This document shows positions 7,888 through 14,096 of a DNA stretch of 19,643 nucleotides, piece after piece. This stretch comes from JBJXGC01 sp046154545 (lineage in GTDB: Bacteria; Chloroflexota; Dehalococcoidia; Tepidiformales; Tepidiformaceae): positions 1 through 19,643 of the forward strand of contig JBJXGC010000135.1 in the NCBI GenBank assembly GCA_046154545.1, read 5' to 3'. The position numbers were made by a program, and so were the translations under genes. The notes below the pieces were generated by a model that made no database searches, had not been told where the DNA came from, and saw only the letters and a program-made list of their open reading frames with translations. Positions within the stretch are counted from its first letter, which is position 1, and each line of letters opens with the position of its first letter.

Positions 7888-8865
7888 TCAGGGAGCGACC
7901 GCCCGCATCGTCTCGAAGTAGCGTTCGCTCGTGCCGGCGCTGTCGGCCAGCGGGAAGAGCACCGCGTGGTCGATCCCGGCGTCGAGATAGCGCCGCACCT
8001 TCGCCCGGCATTCGTCCGCGGTACCGATAACGCCGTGGGCATCGACGAACCTGTCGGGGATGGCCGCGAGGGCGCCCGCCCGGTCGCCCGCATCCCAGAG
8101 GCCGCTCACGGTATCGACCTCGGCCGTCCAGCCGTCAGCCCGCCAGACCTTCTGGTAGACCGGCGCCGTGAAGTAGCTGAGGAGTTCGCGCCGAAGCGAG
8201 GGCCCGAATTCGTCGAAGCCGGCGGGGCCGGTGCGGAAGTTCGCAACCACGTCGATGCTTGCGCGTTCGCGCCCTGCTCGCTTGAGGCCACGCCCGATGG
8301 CGGCGAGCGCCCACTCCACGTAGCCGGCGGTCGGGAAGTTCAGGATGACCCCGTCGGCTACTTCCCCTGCCAGCTCGAGCATCCGTTCGTTCAGCGCCCC
8401 GAGATAGATCGGGACGGGCGGCGTCACCGGCCCCCGGAGCGAGGCCCCGCGGATCGTGTACTCGCCCTCGCTCTTGACGCGCTCGCCGGCCAGCAGCCGC
8501 TTCACGATGTCCACGAAGGCGCGGGTGCGGGTGAGCGGCCGTTCGAACGGGACGCCGTGCCAGCCGGTGACGATGGCCGGCGTGCTCGTCCCGAAGCCGG
8601 CGATCATCCGGCCGCCGCTCAAGTCCTGGAGCGTGGCGAAGGTCATCGCGGTAAGCAGTGGGTCGCGCAGGTAGATGGGGATGATGCCCGTCGCGATCTT
8701 GAGCGTCGTGGTCGCCATGGCGGTCGCCGCCATGAGCGTCACGGCGTCTGGCGCCTGGACTTCGGGCACCCAGCCCGTGTCATAGCCAAGCCGCTCCGCC
8801 TCCTCGGCGATCTGGACACAGCGCGCGACCGTCGCGCCCTGGATGCACACACCGGAAAAGACCAT
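7888..8865 (-). CDS. LLM class (F420-type) oxidoreductase
   Basis: The 325-residue protein belongs to the luciferase-like monooxygenase superfamily, a TIM-barrel flavin or F420 enzyme. Typical blocks are AEEAERLGYDTGWVPEV near the N-terminus, LKIATGIIPIYLRDPLLTAMTFATLQDLSGGRMIAGFG, FVDIVKRLLAGERV, PVPIYLGALNERMLELAGEVADGVILN and VIGTADECRAKVRRYLDAGIDHAVLFP. The GIIPIYLRDP region resembles F420-dependent members such as methylenetetrahydromethanopterin reductase and related actinobacterial or Chloroflexota enzymes. The cofactor assignment is inference. The ATG has a good ribosome site (GGAGG, about 5 nt upstream). The gene follows the zinc-finger operon on the same strand after 83 bp and might be transcribed with it. 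Confidence 0.9.
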   Translation of the reverse strand: MVFSGVCIQGATVARCVQIAEEAERLGYDTGWVPEVQAPDAVTLMAATAMATTTLKIATGIIPIYLRDPLLTAMTFATLQDLSGGRMIAGFGTSTPAIVTGWHGVPFERPLTRTRAFVDIVKRLLAGERVKSEGEYTIRGASLRGPVTPPVPIYLGALNERMLELAGEVADGVILNFPTAGYVEWALAAIGRGLKRAGRERASIDVVANFRTGPAGFDEFGPSLRRELLSYFTAPVYQKVWRADGWTAEVDTVSGLWDAGDRAGALAAIPDRFVDAHGVIGTADECRAKVRRYLDAGIDHAVLFPLADSAGTSERYFETMRAVAP

Positions 8866-8948
8866 GACCGCCTCCAGCGCTCAGGGGATGGGCCACTCTA
8901 CCGCACCAGCCCGGTGCGGTCGTGAGCCGCCCTGGGGAGCCTGCGGGT

Positions 8949-9341
8949 TCAGCTGCGCTTCTTCGGCCGCGCCCAATTGCGGGCCAGGAGCCATCGCGTC
9001 GTGACCCGGGAGAGGGCGAACCCGAGGATGATTGCCGATCCGAGGAACGCCACGAGCGAGGGCAGGGTGTTGCCGTGTTCGTTCGCGATGCCTGAAGGGA
9101 CGCCGACGAACACGCCGATGAACAACCCGAAGGCGAGAGCAAAGAACACTGGAAAGGTGGTCCACTTCCAATCCGGCATCGCTTGAATGGGCCGCCGTTC
9201 GGTCACCCGATCGGCGTTGCCTGAGGCCGCCGCGGGCGTGGCGGGTCGGGCCCCCTCCGGCGCCGCGCGCTTGGGCGCGGGCCGCTTCATCTCGGGGCGG
9301 GGGACATTTGAGGGGCGGCGGGAACGATCGTTCCGGCTCAT
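8949..9341 (-). CDS. Small membrane protein with basic, disordered N-terminus
   Basis: The 130-residue protein starts at an ATG (9341-9339) that overlaps the stop of the preceding gene by 4 bp (ATGA). Residues 1-50 are rich in Arg, Lys, Pro and Ala and look disordered. Two hydrophobic helices follow at about 63-81 and 94-111, joined by a short loop (PSGIANEHGNTLP), and the tail is basic (RWLLARNWARPKKRS). Charge distribution suggests both ends face the cytoplasm. I recognise no family. As the last gene of a coupled three-gene set with two zinc-finger proteins, it may anchor them at the membrane; that is speculation. Confidence 0.75.
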   Translation of the reverse strand: MSRNDRSRRPSNVPRPEMKRPAPKRAAPEGARPATPAAASGNADRVTERRPIQAMPDWKWTTFPVFFALAFGLFIGVFVGVPSGIANEHGNTLPSLVAFLGSAIILGFALSRVTTRWLLARNWARPKKRS

Positions 9342-9571
9342 GCCGTGATCCCGAACTGGAGCCGGAAGGCGACATCGCATCGCAGACAGAGTGGCACAAC
9401 ATCCCTCCCGAGGAGGTTTCGCACCCCGATCTCGTGTGTCCCACAGGCTACGCCCTGCTCTTCGATACGCGCATCCGGGAAGTGAAAGATCCCGCCACAA
9501 TCGGCGCAGACGAGGACGCTGCGCCCGCCCGGCGGCTCCTGACACTCCGTGCACCGTTCGCGGCCGGTCAT
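9338..9571 (-). CDS. Small C4HC3 zinc-finger protein
   Basis: The 77-residue protein is essentially one metal-binding domain: C7/C10, C22/C25, H30, C43, C62/C65, with an extra H46. The order C4HC3 is that of PHD/RING-like treble-clef fingers, and spacing is CxxC-x11-CxxC-x4-H-x12-C-x18-CxxC. The upstream gene encodes almost the same spacing, so the two are probably diverged copies. Both ends overlap neighbours by 4 bp (ATGA): the start with the upstream finger protein, the stop with the membrane protein. This implies strict co-translation. No catalytic motif is seen. It may bind protein or nucleic acid; the role is unknown. Confidence 0.8.
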   Translation of the reverse strand: MTGRERCTECQEPPGGRSVLVCADCGGIFHFPDARIEEQGVACGTHEIGVRNLLGRDVVPLCLRCDVAFRLQFGITA

Positions 9572-9954
9572 GGGCCGGGGCGGAGGGCGAGCAGGTCCCG
9601 CCGTTCGAACAGATAGACGCCGCTCCCCGTCTTGCGGTGACGGATCGTGCCGGCCAGGGCGGCGGCGATGAGCGCGTCCTCGGTCAGCCCGGCGACGAAC
9701 GCTCCCTCACCGGCGTCGAGGATGTCGTCGAGGCCGGCGGGCTGCTCCGGCGGGGCAAGGCAGGCGTCGCAGGCGAACTCGAGGGCAAGGTGCTCTTCGT
9801 TAATCCAGACCTGGCCGCAGTCCTTGCCCGGGATGTCGGAGCGCTGGGCGAGGTGGTAGGAGCGGCCGCACTGGCCGCACCACGCTTCCATCACCGTCGT
9901 CACCTCTTCGGTGCAGACGCAGCAGACGAGGACTTCGATAGCCACGCCCCTCAT
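9568..9954 (-). CDS. C4HC3 zinc-finger protein with excisionase-like tail
   Basis: The protein is 128 residues from the ATG at 9954. Residues 11-65 hold C11/C14, C26/C29, H34, C46 and C62/C65, spaced CxxC-x11-CxxC-x4-H-x11-C-x15-CxxC, matching the next gene's finger. A conserved-looking middle reads YHLAQRSDIPGKDCGQVW. Residues about 88-126 (LTEDALIAAALAGTIRHRKT, then a wing ending YLFERRDLLAL) resemble the helix plus wing of MerR/excisionase-type DNA-binding domains. A TAAGAT box (9958-9953) sits 7 nt before an in-frame GTG at 9945, so a leaderless start there is a serious alternative. Sequence further upstream in this frame looks non-coding. It is first in a coupled three-gene set. The function is not recognised. 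Confidence 0.75.
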   Translation of the reverse strand: MRGVAIEVLVCCVCTEEVTTVMEAWCGQCGRSYHLAQRSDIPGKDCGQVWINEEHLALEFACDACLAPPEQPAGLDDILDAGEGAFVAGLTEDALIAAALAGTIRHRKTGSGVYLFERRDLLALRPGP

Positions 9955-10097
9955 CTTACGGCACGACCGCTGTTCGGTGGCTTTGCACACCGCCACTGGC
10001 GGCCGGCACTTTCTTGCGTGCTGCCAGTCCGTGCTGTGGATCAAGTTGAGCGAGTGCGGCGCTGCGACAGCCGCCTAAGGGCGGCCGCGATGATTCC

Positions 10098-10120
10098 CGT
10101 TCGAGGTACCGAAACGAACG
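10098..10120. repeat. Inverted repeat (6-bp arms)
   Basis: CGTTCG at 10098-10103 and CGAACG at 10115-10120 are inverted copies separated by 11 bp. They lie 10 bp before a stronger dyad and could be part of the same element. Confidence 0.4.
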
Positions 10121-10129
10121 GCGGTATCC

Positions 10130-10147
10130 GATTCACGAGCGTGAATC
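10130..10147. repeat. Perfect 8-bp-arm inverted repeat
   Basis: GATTCACG-AG-CGTGAATC is an 18-bp dyad with 8-bp perfect arms and a 2-bp centre. It suits an operator for a dimeric regulator, or the core of a small repetitive palindromic element. It is not at the end of a gene and has no T-tract. Confidence 0.5.
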
Positions 10148-10156
10148 CTCCTTCAC

Positions 10157-10180
10157 CCTTTGTACCTTTGATCCTTTGCG
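10157..10180. repeat. Three tandem CCTTTGNN units
   Basis: CCTTTGTA, CCTTTGAT and CCTTTGCG follow each other with an 8-bp period at 10157-10180. The cluster lies between the inverted repeats and the riboswitch. Its role is unknown. Confidence 0.5.
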
Positions 10181-10278
10181 TCTCAACGATGTCGGGCCGC
10201 CGCGATACTCTGAACCCCACCCGGCGCTTGCTGGCCTGCCATTGAGCGGTGTAGCCTCTGGTCAGGAACTGCAACAGG

Positions 10279-10368
10279 CATGCCGCTGGGGGAGCCGAAA
10301 GGCTGAGAGCTCGCAAGGGCAACTCCAGGAACCTGATCCCGGTAATGCGGGCGTAGGGAAGCGGCGTG
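10279..10368 (+). ncRNA. TPP riboswitch (THI element)
   Basis: The aptamer shows the conserved THI-box blocks in order: GGGGGAGCC with a GAAA loop then GGCTGAGAG, AACCTGATC, and GTAATGCGGGCGTAGGGAA. Stem P1 pairs CATGCCGCT (10279-10287) with AGCGGCGTG (10360-10368), nine pairs including one G-U. It is followed by a thiamine-binding protein gene and thiXYZ on the same strand, the regulon expected for this riboswitch. When thiamine pyrophosphate binds, expression of the uptake operon should fall. The downstream stretch to 10492 is the likely expression platform. Confidence 0.95.
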
Positions 10369-10460
10369 GCGAGCAACCGCCGTTGCCCACCACGGGATCT
10401 CTCCGGGGACTCTGCCGAGTCTCTGAGAGGCCAACTTCACCGCCGTCAACAGAGCCGGTC

Positions 10461-10488
10461 AGGCGTGGCGTGCCTCCATGAGGAGGGA
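10461..10488 (+). promoter_or_regulatory. Expression platform: hairpins around the ribosome site
   Basis: GGAGG (10482-10486), the core of the ribosome site for the TTG start at 10493, can pair with CCTCC at 10473-10477 around a 4-nt ATGA loop. A competing hairpin, AGGC (10461-10464) with GCCT (10472-10475), would use the same CCTCC and free the site. These are mutually exclusive, as expected for a switch acting on translation. An additional hairpin with GACTC/GAGTC (10408-10421) lies between aptamer and platform. No U-tract terminator is visible. Confidence 0.5.
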
Positions 10489-10492
10489 CGAT

Positions 10493-10789
10493 TTGATCGC
10501 CGAAATTCAGTGCCTCGCTTCCCCCGCCGGGACGCCAGGCGACCCCTACAAACACATCGACGCTGCCATCGCCGTACTTCAGGCTGCCGGCCTGAAGTGG
10601 GAGGTGGGCGCCCTCGGGACCACCATCGAGGGCGACCCCGACGCCGTCTGGCGGGCGATCAGGGCTGCCCACGAGGCCTGCCTCGCGGCCGGTGCGGCCG
10701 GGCTCGTGAGCGTCGTCAAGTTCGAGCAGACCGCTGACGTGGACACGCAGCCGACCATCGCCAGCCTGACCGGAAAGTTCCGGACCTGA
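10493..10789 (+). CDS. Thiamine-binding protein (MTH1187/YkoF-like)
   Basis: The 98-residue protein matches the small ferredoxin-fold MTH1187/YkoF family, which binds thiamine or its pyrimidine moiety. The conserved run is IAEIQCLASPAGTPGDPYKH, followed by KWEVGALGTTIEGDPDAVW and HEACLAAGA. I prefer the TTG at 10493 over the ATG at 10478. A GGAGGG ribosome site ends 5 nt before the TTG, the ATG lies inside the CCTCC/GGAGG hairpin loop, and family members begin with M-I-A-E-I-Q or similar. It is the first gene behind the TPP riboswitch and is followed 1 bp later by the permease. Its likely job is to bind or buffer the imported pyrimidine or thiamine in the cytoplasm. Confidence 0.85.
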   Translation: MIAEIQCLASPAGTPGDPYKHIDAAIAVLQAAGLKWEVGALGTTIEGDPDAVWRAIRAAHEACLAAGAAGLVSVVKFEQTADVDTQPTIASLTGKFRT

Positions 10790-10790
10790 G

Positions 10791-11651
10791 ATGAAGGTGG
10801 ATGCCGCGAGGGCCGTCCAGGCCGCCGGCCCGCCGCCCCCGGCGGGGAGGCGGCTGGCCGCGCGAGGCCTTCGTGGGGCTGCGGGCCTTGCGGTCGAGTA
10901 CCTCCCGGCGCTCCTCTTCCTCGCCGCCCTGGTTGGCGCCTGGGAAGTGTGGGTCCAGGTGTTCGATACGAAGCCGTACATCCTCCCCGCCCCGAGCCGC
11001 ATCTGGCGGGCCTTCCTCGAGACGCGTAGCGTCCTCCCCGCGCATACCCGGGCGACCATGACCGAGGCCGTCCTCGGACTCGTGGCGGCGGCCGTGGCCG
11101 GCGCTGTGCTGGCCATGCTTTTGGCGGCCGTCCCGTTCATCCGCCGGGTGCTCTACCCGATCCTGGTGGTCTCCCAGACCATCCCTATGGTCGTGCTCGC
11201 GCCCCTGCTCATCGTCTGGTTCGGCTTCGGCACCCTGCCCAAAGTGCTGGTGGTCGCCCTGGTCGGCTTCTTCCCGATCGTCGTGAGCATGGCCGACGGC
11301 CTGATGAACGCCGACCGTGACCTCGTCGGCCTCGTCCGCAGCATGGGCGCCGGGCGGCTCACCGTCCTCCGTTTCGTCCTCATACCCTCAGCCCTCCCGG
11401 GCTTTTTCGCCGGCCTCAAAATCGCTTCGGCCTACGCCGTCTTTGGCGCCGTCGTCGGTGAATGGGTGGGAGCCCATGAAGGCCTTGGCATCTTTATCAC
11501 CCGCTCGCAGGCGAGCTTCCGCGTCGATAGGGTCTTTGTCGGCGTCGGAGTGATCGCGCTCGCGAGTATCGCCCTTTTCCTGGCCGTGTCGGTGCTCGAA
11601 CGCGTCGCCATGCCCTGGAAGCACGCCCACTCAGGGGAGGATTACCGATGA
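10791..11651 (+). CDS. thiX: ABC transporter permease, thiamine-precursor (HMP) uptake
   Basis: The 286-residue membrane protein has about six hydrophobic helices and the binding-protein-dependent permease EAA loop (SMGAGRLTVLRFVLIPSALP), which docks on the ATPase. It resembles the SsuC/TauC/ThiX group. The N-terminal 35 residues are Ala/Pro/Arg-rich and cytoplasmic. Its place behind a TPP riboswitch, with a THI5-like binding protein and an ATPase next to it, identifies it as the channel of the system called ThiXYZ, proposed to import formylaminopyrimidine/HMP precursors. The start ATG follows the previous stop by 1 bp, and the stop overlaps thiY by 4 bp (ATGA). Confidence 0.85.
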   Translation: MKVDAARAVQAAGPPPPAGRRLAARGLRGAAGLAVEYLPALLFLAALVGAWEVWVQVFDTKPYILPAPSRIWRAFLETRSVLPAHTRATMTEAVLGLVAAAVAGAVLAMLLAAVPFIRRVLYPILVVSQTIPMVVLAPLLIVWFGFGTLPKVLVVALVGFFPIVVSMADGLMNADRDLVGLVRSMGAGRLTVLRFVLIPSALPGFFAGLKIASAYAVFGAVVGEWVGAHEGLGIFITRSQASFRVDRVFVGVGVIALASIALFLAVSVLERVAMPWKHAHSGEDYR

Positions 11652-12655
11652 AACGATGGATGATCACGCGGATCGCCGCGGTCTGCCTGGCCGCCTTCGC
11701 GACAGCCTGCGGAGACGGCGATACGGGCGTCCCGGGGCCGTCCGGCGGGCCGTTGACCAAAGTCACGTTCATGCTCGACTACACGCCGAATACGAATCAT
11801 TCCGGGATCTACCTGGCGAAGGAGAAGGGCTGGTACCGGGACGCGGGCATCGAGATCGACATCATCCAGCCGGCGGCCACCGGCATCGAACAGGCGGTCG
11901 CCGCCGGCCGCGCCCAGTTCGCCGTTTCGTTCCAAGAGAACGTGATCCCGGCCCGCGCCCAGGGCGTGCCCGTCGTCTCCGTCGCCGCCGTCATCCAACA
12001 CAACACCTCGAGCCTCCTCTCCCTGGCCGCCGACAACATCAAGCGGCCCCGCGACCTCGAAGGCAAGACGTACGGCGGCTACGGTGGACCGCTCGAGACA
12101 GCGCTCGTCAAGAAACTCGTCTCCTGCGATGGCGGAAACCCCGAGAAGGTCAAGTTCGTCGAACTCGGCGAGGTCGATTACCTCGTCGGGATGGAGCAGG
12201 GGCGCTTTGATTTCGCCTGGATCTTCGACGGCTGGGACGGCGTCCGGATCACGGAGATCACGAAGCAGGACGTCAACGTGCTCCGCTTCATCGACTACGC
12301 CGCCTGCATCCCGGACTGGTACACGCCGATCATCATCACCAGCGAGAAGGTCCTGAAAGAGGATGGGGACCTCGCCCGGAGGTTCATGGCGGCCACCGCC
12401 AGGGGCTATGAATACGCCATCGACCACCCTTCCGAGGCGGCCGACGCGCTCCTCAAGAACGCCCCCGAGACCGACGCTACCCTCGCCCGGGCCAGCGCCG
12501 CCTACCTGGCCTCACGCTACGCCGACAAGGGCTCGAAGTGGGGCCGCCAGGATGAACGGACCTGGGTGCGATTCGAGAACTTCTTGCGTGAGGCGAAGCT
12601 CACGGATAAGCCCGTCGATGTCAGCCAGGCGTTCACGAACGACCTGCTGCCGTAG
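11648..12655 (+). CDS. thiY: ABC transporter substrate-binding lipoprotein, NMT1/THI5-like
   Basis: The 335-residue protein starts with a basic n-region, a hydrophobic helix and a lipobox ending at C21 (FATAC), so it is a membrane-anchored lipoprotein facing outwards. The mature part begins KVTFMLDYTPNTNHSGIYLA, the conserved opening of THI5/NMT1-like pyrimidine-binding proteins. Further blocks are AAGRAQFAVSFQENVIPARAQGVPVVSVAA, KTYGGYGGPLE and FDFAWIFDGWDG. It should capture the HMP-type thiamine precursor and deliver it to the permease. The ATGA overlap with thiX implies co-translation. Lipoprotein anchoring rather than a soluble periplasmic form fits a monoderm envelope. Confidence 0.9.
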   Translation: MKRWMITRIAAVCLAAFATACGDGDTGVPGPSGGPLTKVTFMLDYTPNTNHSGIYLAKEKGWYRDAGIEIDIIQPAATGIEQAVAAGRAQFAVSFQENVIPARAQGVPVVSVAAVIQHNTSSLLSLAADNIKRPRDLEGKTYGGYGGPLETALVKKLVSCDGGNPEKVKFVELGEVDYLVGMEQGRFDFAWIFDGWDGVRITEITKQDVNVLRFIDYAACIPDWYTPIIITSEKVLKEDGDLARRFMAATARGYEYAIDHPSEAADALLKNAPETDATLARASAAYLASRYADKGSKWGRQDERTWVRFENFLREAKLTDKPVDVSQAFTNDLLP

Positions 12656-12663
12656 GAGCACCC

Positions 12664-13470
12664 TTGGCAGGCATCGAACTCCGGCACATCTCGCACGCGT
12701 TCGGGCCGCTGCCGGTGCTCCATGACGTGACCCTCACCGTCGAGCCCGGCCAGTTCGTGAGCATCGTTGGCCCGAGCGGGTGCGGCAAGAGCACCGTCCT
12801 GCGCGTGCTCGCCGGCCTCCTCAGGCCCGATGCCGGCGAGGCCCTCGTGGGCGGGAAATCGACCATGGGGCGGCCCGGCCTCGTCGCCTTTATGCCCCAG
12901 AAGGACTTGCTCTTTCCCTGGCGCCGGGTGCTGGCCAACGCGACCCTCGGGGCCGAGGTCGCCGGCCTCGGACGGGCCGAAGCCCGGGCCCGCGCCCGGG
13001 AGCTCATCCCCCGGTTCGGACTCGCAGGCTTCGAGCGTTCCTGGCCCAGCCAGCTGAGCGGCGGGATGCGCCAGCGCCTCGCCCTCCTCCGCACCTTCCT
13101 CGTCCCATCAGACACGCTCCTTCTGGACGAACCTTTCGGCGCCCTCGACGCGATCACCCGGCGGGAGATGCACTCCTGGCTCCAGGAAGTGCTCTGGGAG
13201 GGAGAAGGGAGGAGGGAGAAGGGAGAAGTGGGAGCTGAGCAGCCGACGCCGGGCCTCCCTCCCTCATCCCTCACCGTCCTGTTCATCACCCACGATGTCG
13301 AAGAAGCCCTCGTCCTCAGCGACGATGTCTACGTGATGTCGCCGCGGCCGGGCCGGGTGGTAGCGAAGGTCGGCGTCCCCTTCCCCCGGCCCCGGGTCCC
13401 GGGCATCGTCGTGACGCCCGAGTTCGTGGCCCTCAAAGCCGAGCTTCTGCGCGCACTTGAGGGCGCCTGA
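12664..13470 (+). CDS. thiZ: ABC transporter ATPase of the thiamine-precursor system
   Basis: The 268-residue ATPase has Walker A GPSGCGKST at 36-44, a Q-loop in FMPQKDLLFPWR, the signature LSGGMRQRLALLRTFL, Walker B LLLDEPFGALD (D155, E156) and the H-loop histidine H210 in FITHDVEEAL. The start is a TTG at 12664 with GGAG 5 nt upstream, which gives the usual N-terminus. Between E156 and H210 there are 54 positions, about 20 more than in typical family members such as MalK (E159 to H192). The extra residues, about 180-202, come from a purine/pyrimidine-rich insertion that stays in frame. The motifs are all intact, so the enzyme may still work. Confidence 0.9.
   Translation: MAGIELRHISHAFGPLPVLHDVTLTVEPGQFVSIVGPSGCGKSTVLRVLAGLLRPDAGEALVGGKSTMGRPGLVAFMPQKDLLFPWRRVLANATLGAEVAGLGRAEARARARELIPRFGLAGFERSWPSQLSGGMRQRLALLRTFLVPSDTLLLDEPFGALDAITRREMHSWLQEVLWEGEGRREKGEVGAEQPTPGLPPSSLTVLFITHDVEEALVLSDDVYVMSPRPGRVVAKVGVPFPRPRVPGIVVTPEFVALKAELLRALEGA
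13196..13272. repeat. Purine-rich/pyrimidine-rich insertion inside thiZ
   Basis: Bases 13196-13228 are 33 consecutive purines built on GGGAGAAG-like units. After a short mixed segment, 13254-13265 is all pyrimidine (CCTCCCTCCCTC) and 13267-13272 is TCCCTC. The two arms form an imperfect inverted repeat. The composition differs sharply from the surrounding coding sequence, and the protein it encodes (GEGRREKGEVGAEQ and PTPGLPPSS) falls where related ATPases have only a short turn. It looks like a small repetitive element or slippage product tolerated in frame. Confidence 0.7.
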
Positions 13471-13530
13471 CCTCGGCCAGGGCCATCGCTGCATGCCCGC
13501 CAGCCGGTCTGATGCCCCACCGCGTGGTGG

Positions 13531-13536
13531 TATCAT
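13531..13536 (+). promoter_or_regulatory. -10 box of a probable leaderless promoter
   Basis: TATCAT lies exactly 6 nt before the ATG at 13543, the same spacing as for the hydrolase at 7029. No ribosome site precedes the ATG. The -35 region (TCTGAT) is a weak match. Confidence 0.5.
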
Positions 13537-13542
13537 CCGGCG

Positions 13543-14087
13543 ATGGGTGAGCTGGCATTCTGGAAGGCAGTTGTGGCCGATACATCCAACTTCCTCGAAC
13601 GCGTCATTCAATTGCTCGAAGAGAACGGCGTGCGTTACTGCGTCATTGGCGGCGTCGCCGTCAACGCCTATGTCACACCCGTGTTACGGAAGATCTCGAC
13701 ATCGTGATCGCTACCGACGACCTCTCCCGCGCTCGCGAGCTCTTAGACGCCCAATTCGAGACGCGCGCCTTTCCCCACAGTCTCAACGTCTACGATCCCG
13801 GCTCGCGTCTGCAGGTTCAGTTGCAGTTGGAGCACGAGCTCCAGGGTTTTTTCGCGCGCGCCACGGTCGAGGAGGTCGTGGGCATGCGGCTACCGGTGGC
13901 GAGGCGCGAGGACCTTGTCGATGCCAAGGTCCGTGCCGCGTGCGACCCGGCCGGGCGCCCCAGCAAGCGCATGAAGGACGTCCTCGACCTCGCGAGGTTG
14001 GTCAGCGCCTTCCCGGCGCTCCTCGAACGCGTCCCCCCACCGCTGCGAGAGCAGGTGGTGCTGGGGGTCGACTCTCCGCCGCGGTAG
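13543..14087 (+). pseudogene. Nucleotidyltransferase-fold protein, frameshifted
   Basis: The first frame (13543-13707) encodes VIQLLEENGVRYCVIGGVAVNAY, the glycine-rich start of a minimal nucleotidyltransferase domain, then VTPVLRKISTS and a TGA. Shifting by one base at about 13683 restores VTEDLDIVIATDDLSRAREL, which supplies the expected DLD acidic pair, and continues open to 14087 with REDLVDAKVRAACDPAGRPSKRMKDVLDLARL. One missing base (GTGTTACG where GTGGTTACG would keep the frame) explains this. Rejoined, the protein would be about 181 residues, similar to MNT/AbiEii-like nucleotidyltransferases. No partner toxin or antitoxin is adjacent. A sequencing error is as likely as a true mutation. 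Confidence 0.75.
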
Positions 14088-14096
14088 GGATTCCCG

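Larger units (their letters stand above)
9955..10278. other. Non-coding spacer with repeats before the riboswitch
   Basis: About 320 bp separate the zinc-finger operon from the TPP riboswitch. The open frames here are antisense or lack ribosome sites and family resemblance. The stretch is visibly less G+C-rich around 10130-10200 and contains two inverted repeats and a short tandem repeat, listed separately. A promoter for the thi operon must lie in it or nearby. GATACT (10204-10209) is a possible -10, but no well-spaced -35 is visible. Confidence 0.5.

Noticed and set aside
6924..8093. Upstream extension of the zinc-ribbon frame
   Set aside because: The frame is open to 8093 but lies antisense to the hydrolase gene. 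The ATG at 6923 has a strong ribosome site and a promoter just upstream.
10041..10376. 111-codon minus-strand ORF
   Set aside because: It runs antisense through the TPP riboswitch and the repeats. No ribosome site or family match is visible.
13705..13707. TGA in the nucleotidyltransferase gene as a second selenocysteine codon
   Set aside because: Sequence after the TGA in the same frame is not protein-like. The homology continues in another frame, so a one-base deletion explains it.
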